Below the pieces are notes generated by a model. The model ran no database searches, was not told the origin of the DNA, and saw nothing but the letters and a program-made list of their open reading frames with translations. DNA of 64,000 bases from the NCBI GenBank assembly GCA_036925085.1, contig JAUPFP010000041.1:1642001-1706000 (forward strand), read 5' to 3'. Numbering within the stretch: the first letter of the stretch is position 1; every line of letters begins with the position of its first letter. The position numbers and the translations under genes are program-made. Below, piece by piece: positions 11,501 through 20,500 of this stretch. Origin of the DNA: Brachycybe producta. Lineage: Eukaryota > Arthropoda > Diplopoda > Playtdesmida > Andrognathidae.

Positions 11501-14500
11501 TAATTCATTAACATTATTGTTCAATTTGTTACAAAACTAGAATATTAAGAAGCATATGCATAAATATATTTAATTTATATTTTTAACTGTACTCGGGTAC
11601 AATGTTAAGCTATGAGAATCATAACACATGTCGTGTATGACATGGACATATGTCGTGGAAGAGAGGGTAAAGGGGGGTCTTTTTGTTTTAGATTGAGGGT
11701 TAGAATATGACAATAGTGTGTTAAGTAAATATCTGATGTGACTCACAACATAAAATGAATTTATATCTACTTTTCTTCTATAGGAGAAGAAAAATAGATT
11801 GAAATTCATTTTATTATTTATATTAAACGATTAAAAATAGTTCCAGTTAATTTAAAATTACGAAAATAAATAGGTAGCATCCTTGCAGAGTGTAGATTCA
11901 TTTAGAAGTTAGTTGATTATTCTAGGTGGCCCCGTTCCCGAGTTATATCGCCCAGAACGTTTCGTCGAAAATTAATCATAATTAATAAACTACTGTATGA
12001 ATTGATTTGATTTTGTAGTATGTTCATCGGCGCATACCAACGTGCATAATGCAAAACCCCGCATTAAAATATCTCTATCCGTTCTGGAGAAATAACGCCC
12101 AGGCACACACACACACAAACAAACAGCCTTTTTGTGTTCTATGCACGATCTTATAGACCCTCTGTGCTCTGCTTTGCAGAGCAACAAAGGTCCAAAAACA
12201 ATTATAATACAAGCATACACTTGTCACATATTAACTTCATGTTAATCTACTTTTATTTTGAAAATTATGAAACATTTCATTCTTAACAAAAACAAATGAA
12301 ACAAACTGTAGGCTACTATATTCAAAATAATAATAATGACTAGCTTTTTTTTATTATGCAAAGCGGCAAAATAACAGCCTTTTTGAGATCCAACATCAAA
12401 CTTTAGCAACATAAGGAAAACTGAAAACAGGCCTAAAGTTTAAAAATATATTGCAGTCAACCTAATCAGCATTCTAGTATAAAATGAGGGCGTAAACAAT
12501 GATGTTTGTTCAGGTGGCTGGTCATACAATCATAGACGCAAACAAGTATACACGGATGCCACTTTCGTGACAGTTGTGACTCAACGTCAAAACATAAACC
12601 AACATGAACCAATACGCAAGCGCGACCCGTAGCCTGCAGGTACCAACATAATCAACGAGAGCATTCTACCCGTGACTAATGTCCTACAACACTAGCTGAC
12701 ACTTACCCCCCTAGTTTTCATCATGAGTGTTCTCATTGACCATGGTTACGCTAGAGTACTTTAAGACGGTTTACGAAGAGTTTATTTTCGACCTATATAT
12801 GGATCATTCTGACTTTCAGGAGCAAAATGAAGAGAAAATAGAAAGCGTTTTAAAAACTAGAAGGGTAGCGTAACCACTTAAGGGTATTTTCATGTTGATA
12901 TCTTTTAAAATGAACTTTTTCTAGACAAAAATTAAGAATTATCGTCTGCTAAGCATAGTCTGCTTAAAGTTAGCTCACTTTCAAACACACAAAATGCTTA
13001 TTTTGAAAGATATCAACAAGAAAATAATCGATGTACCTACCCTTCTAACTTCTAAAACACAGTCGAGGTTTATTTTTCCAGTATGCCCCTGAAAGACAGA
13101 ATAATCCAGAGTTCGAGAAGGCCACCTTAAGTATTGGTAACTGGGGCTGCTACCCGGGCTCCGTACTTCATGCATAAACTATGGCCGAATTAAACACGGC
13201 TGTTTATCAAATACATAAACAAATTACCGCCAAAAAAAATCACTACTTATACATGTAGATGGATAAATCTTACGTCGATACATTTTTTTATGAAACACGG
13301 TAAATAAGCCTAACAAGTTAGGCCTATAGGTGGATAAAATTAGAGATGGGCCATTCGAATCCTCGAATCTTGAAAAATATTCGAGATTCGAAAACTCGAA
13401 TCTTCGAGCTTTTTTCGTCTTTCGAATATTAACCTTTAAAAAAAAACTGTTAAAAACTTTGGCAAAATTAGTTTTAACTCCATTGACGTCCAATAGAAGC
13501 GTTCTCTAACAGTTTTGGTGGTATCCGGATCACCAATATCACCCCTTGTGGCGACACTCAGTGCGACACTTGTATTTTATTAATTAATTAATTAATAATT
13601 TAATATTTAATATTATTTCATTTATTTGTATCTTCTTAATGAATAATATAGAATTCTTATATGAGGGATTCGAGAACCTTTTAGGATTCGGATTCGAAAA
13701 AACTTAGGATTCCTCCCACCTCTAATAAAAATCATGATTTTTTATTTAAATTAAATTTTTATAAAAATTTCCCTTTTATTAACTGAAAATCCATTTAAAT
13801 CATGTTGATTGCAGATCAGTCAGTGTAATCAGGCCTTCGATACAGGGTGGATTGATTTAAATATCAATCCACCCTGTATTGAACGCCTGATTAATTACTA
13901 TAAACAAACGCGCATGCACACTCACTGACGATGACTAGTCGTAACTATTATAAATATTGATATACTCTACAGGAGACATACTCATAATGTAAATATAGAC
14001 CAGGCTGTAAATATACTTAGCAAGGTATATGATTAAACCAGAAAAACCGGCAAATAAGCTAGGTCTTTCAGATCCCACATCAACGGATTAGGGAAACTTC
14101 ACATTGTTTTATTTGTAAAATGGCGATAAGACTTGGAACTTCTCGCAAGATTCTGTTTTAAAAGAAATAAGTCAAAAATTGATTGTACAATGCACAATTT
14201 CTTGCAAAAAACGAAGATAAAGCGTTTTCTACAAAACGGTGTACCAGAAACCACTTTAAGTCTCCCTCAAGTTGAGTACGACTAGTCCCAGGCCGGGAAA
14301 CTTCAATCCTCTGTCGGAGTCACAGATGCTGAGGAAGCTTGCTCGTGAAGTCCTGTCTGGAGAAACTCAGAAAGCTTCCGAGAGTCCCTATTGTGGCTGC
14401 GCTCTTCTATTTATTAAAACTGTTGGACTGCATCAACCCACTTTTTATAAGATTAAAACAATAACTCGAAAATGTATAATCTAAAAATGCTTTACTTTTC

Positions 14501-17500
14501 TTTATATTCTTTTTTTTGTCTGAATCTCTATTTGTTACATTATGTCCAAATTTTACACTCTTACACAAGTCATTACAAATTGAACAAAACTCTGGATGGT
14601 ACCTTGCAGGTTACTTTTAATTGCTCCGCCCAGGAAGGGACAAATGACACCCCAGAGGCCCAGTCACAGGACAAACTGACCAATGACTAACCCTGGGTCA
14701 GAAACAATTCCTCATCTGCAAAACACACACATTTGGGGCATCAGGGTGTGCCATCCTGCAGGGCGCCTTGGTATGCGAGGTCACTCATACACGCGTGCAA
14801 AGCTGCACACATGCGTGGGTGGTGGCACACAATGTGATCACCACTTAAGGAGCTTCTTTTGTAAATAGAATTCTATGAAAAGTTTTGCAACAAATGACAC
14901 GGCTTATTTGTTGGAACACAAGAGAAGTCCCAGAAGTCCCCAAAAGCTTGGAAATTTAAAGAACAATGATTCAAGAACTTTTAAAATTCGAAAAAATGGG
15001 TCAAAAGCCATGATTTGTCTTTGGCTTTTTTCAAAAAAATGGCCAAAAGTCGAAAAATATTTAAATGCTCTAAAAATGCCTCAGAAGGGCTCAACTGGTC
15101 CCAGAAGTCCCCCTTTTCCTTCATGAGAGTTTGCACAAGGGCGCCTTATACACCTGCAGAGGCGCTGGAAATCGTCCCCCTCTCCTTCACCACCTCTAGG
15201 TTCTAATTAATGTGCTGCGCAAATCTGTTAATGCATATTGGGAACCGGTTTGTCCCAAACCACAAACTGACCAGAACCGGTTTCCAAAAAATCGCGAACC
15301 GCAAAAAAATTAAACCGGTTCCAAATAGAACCGGTTCGGTTCTAACCGTTGCCACCTCTATGCTTACTGCACTTTAAATTACGTTTCAAAAATAACTGCA
15401 CGCGAAACGAATGTAAACGAAAATCGAACACACACCATGTTAAACAGTTATACCAGATATTGAATCATACTAATTTTATTCATGACGATAGCCTCTTCAC
15501 AGAGGCTTTAAAAGTTAACAACAATCAGACACGCTCTTAACCACAACGATATAATTCTCCAGACATCCGCACCCCCCCCCCCTTTTTCTAATTAACCGAG
15601 AACCAGATGAAAGCTCATCGGATCACAATTCAATAACTACTACCAGTGTTAACTGCAATAGGTTACAATCTCAGTGCTCACAACGAGGTTATTATTGAGC
15701 CACGAGATCGACTCAGATGGTTGTTACAAATGCAATAACTTATTAAGTTAAGCATACAGGCAATTAGAAATCGGGACATACAGAAGTTGACTCCGCCCTT
15801 TTTATGACGACCGGCAACTTCTAATTGGTTGGTTACGTAGTCTGACGTCACATGCAACGTCGAACCACACAACAAACCAATTAGAAGTTGCCGTTCATCA
15901 TAAAAAGGGCGGAGCCAACTTCTGTATGTCCCGATTTCTAATTGCCTGTGTTAAGCATTGCTTTGTTTTTGTACAAATTGCAACACAAACTACTTTCATT
16001 TCCCTTCAAGTATTTGTAACTTATCTTTAAATCACAAGTAATTTGATAAGTTCATTGCATCCTCCTCATTCCTGATGCAAGATAACAGACACCCATCAAA
16101 CAAACTTTAATCTAACATTACTGGAATAATAATAATAATAATAATAACTGGAAACGTTACTCATTCAGAATGTTAACAATATGGGTACAGAATTAAGTCG
16201 GGTTCACACAGAGTCATGAATTGGGCGAGAACACACCCAGTAATGCGCATGTCACACTATGCTTGTTTATTCAACACCGGAGTTCACGACCATTTCCAGT
16301 TCACACGGAGTTCTCCAACGACTATCTATTGCCGTCGCCAAATGCCGAATTCAAGACTGAAGCGGTCGTTCTCACTCCGGCATTCAGGTTGGAGTGAGCA
16401 CGACCTACACTTTTCAAGGTCGCACGTGTACGACCGCCCACTTCCACGATCACTTGTTCACATGAGGTAGTGATTACTACTGCTAGCTTACCGGTAGTGC
16501 TCTCGCCCAATTCACGACTCAGTGTGAACCCGACTTAAGGAGATTGATCATGCATGTATCCCCCCCCCTTATTCTGTGGTATGGGTGCGTGTTCAGTTCT
16601 TTAGCACATCTTTTTTTTAGCGCTCGTTGCTGTACATTGTTGTGCAAATCATAACGTTGTAACAGCTAATAGCAATTCGAGTGGCAACCTGGTCAGTCAC
16701 TTATAGTGACTATAAATGAGGTCGTAAATGCCAACTACGTCACTGACAACTTGTTAGCATATCGCCGTTTAAGAAGTGATACCACGTAACTAACAAAATA
16801 GAAATTTTACAAGAGGAACAAAAAACGTTAGAATGCAAATTTAACGTTTTGTTACACCATTTTTTTGCTAATTTTTGCAATCTTTTTTTAGCAATAATTA
16901 ATGTAATTATGTTACGAACATGACATCACAAACTTTTTTTTCCCTTAAATATTCGCAAAATCACATTAAATGGATTTGAACATCTTCCTCTGCCAGCTGT
17001 CTCTACCAGTCAATATCTTTTAAAACAAACTTTTGTTTATTTTGCGACATTTTCCGAACGATGCACTTCTTTTTTTTATGCCAAAACCTCAAAAGCACCA
17101 AAAATGTCTGTTACATGGTACCACTTATTAAACGACCATATGGTGCATCTTGGCATTTACAATATTATGGAACTGAAATGAAGTTTAACACTTTCTTTAA
17201 AAAAAATCCTAATACTGATTAATAATTTTTAATACATTCTCTTCATTTCTTAGCTTCCTGTGAATTGTATTAAAATACTAGTGGGGTAACCCGTCATAAA
17301 TGACGGGAGCAAAATTCACAGAAAATTGTGCCCTGCATTAGAATTTCTTTTCCTCCGCCCTTTTATGACGTCAGACCAAGTAACAAACCAATTAGAAATT
17401 GATGACATTCATAAAAGGGCGGAGCAAAAGAAATTCTAATGCTGGGCACAATTGCCTGTGATAAATTCTAGTTTAATTTTGCTACTATTATCCCCTCCCC

Positions 17501-20500
17501 TTTTTATATTTGAAAGAGAAAATGAGATTTTCATTTTCTCTGGTGTGCGCATGCGCGTCGTTTTTTTTCCTCCTTTCATTTCAATTTCAGTCACCCCCTC
17601 CCACTTTTTCCCCCGCCCCGTTTCTCTCTCTCCCCCTTCTACACTTTCCAACCTTTCCCCCTTCTCCAATTTAATATCATGGGGGTCTTGGATGGGGAGT
17701 GTGCAACATATAGTTGACCTTGAGAAAAAAAGAGGTTCATTTATTCATTTAAATTTATATAAATTCCGACGTGCTGCAAGGTTTGTACAGCGTTAAACAC
17801 ACACACACATACATATATAGACATATAATTGACACGTAATTGGTTTAGAAAAAAAAACTTTTTTCTATCTCCAGAAAAATATACATTTTGGCATTTACAA
17901 CGTTTTGGAAATACGGGCTTCATGTATAGGGGTCCCGTTTAAAAAAAAAGAACCGGAACACGCATTAATTTATTATTATTTGGAGGAGAAAAAGTAGTAT
18001 ATAGTGTATATGGGGCCCCTAACCAACTTCAATGAACTATAGATTATTGGAAAGTACCAAAAACATACAATAAAACGCGTGCAAAAGTTAGCATGGCATT
18101 TTTTTTTTAAATATTTACACTTTATAAGGTTGAATATTAAGGCTGTACCGATCATCCCAATTTTTTTTACCGAGCCAATACCAAACCGATCATAAAACAA
18201 AATTGGCATGCCGATCGATTTAACCGAGCCGATCATGCCGATTTTCACTACCGATTTTTTGCTGCTGGAGTTTGTTTCACAGCCGATTTCTGGTAGAGAA
18301 AGTGTAGGCTGTACACACGCAGGCATACGAACTGGGGGAGGGCAATTGCCCCACTCCCACCACTCTCCACAAAGCTGCTCAGACCAAGTCAGATTATATC
18401 GGGGAGCAGACCTAATTGTTGATTGGAAATCGGTTAACATTTGTTCGCCGATCCGATTTCTGCCGATAATTAGCAGTAAATCGGCAAAAATCGGTTCAGC
18501 AAAACCAACTCGGTACAGCCATAGTGAATATGTTGGCCAGCTTAAGTTAGGTTAAGTCAAGCTAGTCTTGGTGAGGGGGCCAAAGCCTCTAGTCTGAAGA
18601 AGAAAAAAACCCATTTAATTTAATAGGCAACACGTACACTGCATGTTATAACACCGTAGCAAAAAAAAAAAACTTTCACGTGCCATAGATATCCATGTAA
18701 ATTCTAACATTTGCACGTGTTTGGTATTTTCACCAAAATCAAAAAATTGCAACATTCGAACTCAACTGGACAAGATCTTTTCAACAAGCTTAAGTTTATT
18801 TAAATTGGTGTTGCGTAGCTATACTAGGATTCTGAAAAACAAAACATTTTCTAACAATAACAATTATTTCTCAACAAAAACAAAATACTTAAAACCTGGA
18901 CCTAACACGAAGATATAGTCAATGCCATTTAAGTAGTGTTGTAAATTTAAAAAAAAATGTTTTTTTAAAAAAAACCGTATTTTACCAAAAAAAAACGTAT
19001 TTTATATAAAAAAACGTATTTTATATAAAAAAACGTATTTTATAAAAAAACGTGTTTAAAAAAAACGCGGGAAAAGAAAAACGCAAGAAGAACGAAAATT
19101 GATCGGTTTTTAGTACGTGTCCCTGAGATTACTGAATGATTTAGTTAGAGATGTACATTAAAAAGTGTTCGTTTTTTTATAAAATCATGTTTTATTTAGA
19201 GAAAAAAAAGCTTGGGGGAGAGGTGAGGAAATGCAATAAATGCATATTTTATCATAAATGCATTTTTTTTTGTAAAATAAAAACTTTAAAAAAACATAAT
19301 ATTAAAAAAACGCGTTCATTTTCAACACTAGTAGGTTTAGGAAATGGAAATTAAGAAAAATAAAAAAAAAAAAAAAAAAAACTTTTTTTTTTTTTAAAAC
19401 ATCAAGAAAAAAAACGTTTTTTTACAACACTACATTTAAGCATCCCGAATATAACTTATCGGGACACAGAGACAGAGGTCTAAAAACCAGAACTATTGTG
19501 GGGAAAACCGGAATGAATGGATGGCTGGTACATGTACCAGCTGAAAAAGCTTAAAAATACAAAAGTTGTAGCCTCAAAGACAACAACTAAGACAGGCAAG
19601 TGTGCCCAGCACACTAAAATTTCGTTTGCCCCGCCATTTTATGAGCGCCACTAATTTCTAATTGGTTTGTTACTTGGTCTGATGTCATAAAAGGGGGGGG
19701 GGGAAACGAAATTTTAGTGCTGGGCACACTTGCCTGTACAACTGAGCCCTTCAAACTAAAAAAAAAAAATGAATTACGTCTCCGATTGCGTTCCAGGTTC
19801 AAACAAATTGTTCAACAAACAAACAGCTCTAGCTCTGATGCGATACGGATGGACAAATTTAACCAATAAGTGATGGTTTTACGTTTCGATTCTCCACAAA
19901 TGGCAAATATTCAAATACATGATAAATAATGATAGTTAGTTTTATCAATGTAGATATCATCCATTGCATGTTTTAACAAAAGCAAGGCCATATATTTCAT
20001 CAATATACGAGTAAACAAACTGTTTACCAAATTGACAACCACAATGTGACGTCACAGCTAGAAGCAAGGTCGAATGACCGAGTAGTTGTTTCATTCAAAA
20101 AACATTTCAAACATTTCATGGCATACTTTTTGTCTTGCCCAATTGCATTATCCAAAATAAAAAAAAATAAAAAAAACAGATGATAAAAATAGACACATCT
20201 TATTGTAAACAACAACAACAACAACAACAACAACATAATGAAGGTAAACCAGGGGTTTGGTTCAGTGGAGGACAAGATCTGGCTCCTTCCCGTTTAAAGG
20301 ATTACAGGAAAAGCAAGGAATTAACTACCATAAAATGCAGTCATTAACATACAGGAATGTGGTTATCGCCCCTCCCACCCAAAGGTATTAGAGGACATGA
20401 CAAACCCTATTTTGTACCACACATGGAATCGGTATCCGTCGTTGATCCGGCCATGAACGGTCTCGTGAAATCAGATTCGTCAGTCCAAATCTGGCAGTCA

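Larger units (their letters stand above)
10735..14712. other. FBXO31 intron 1, part present once only
   Basis: Single-copy left part of the long first intron, next to the start of the duplicated segment. It holds a hAT-like end at about 10856 (CAGTGATTTTCGAACTTTTTG), a G-run at 11275-11291, the inverted-repeat element at 12790-13120, the MITE at 13341-13724 and a palindrome at 13826-13893. Frames of 60-80 codons at 14272-14868 show no family I recognise. Confidence 0.55.

Noticed and set aside
14272-15206. Short open frames next to the start of copy A
   Set aside because: No recognisable domain, no splice context, and the frames change where the duplicated block begins.
17452-17796. Open frames on both strands in pyrimidine-rich DNA
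   Set aside because: They lie in the Helitron body, are low-complexity and match no protein family.
17976-18555. Open frames of 154 and 115 codons on opposite strands
   Set aside because: They overlap the GGCTGTACCGA MITE and its flank; the peptides show no domain and the same frames recur only because of the duplication.
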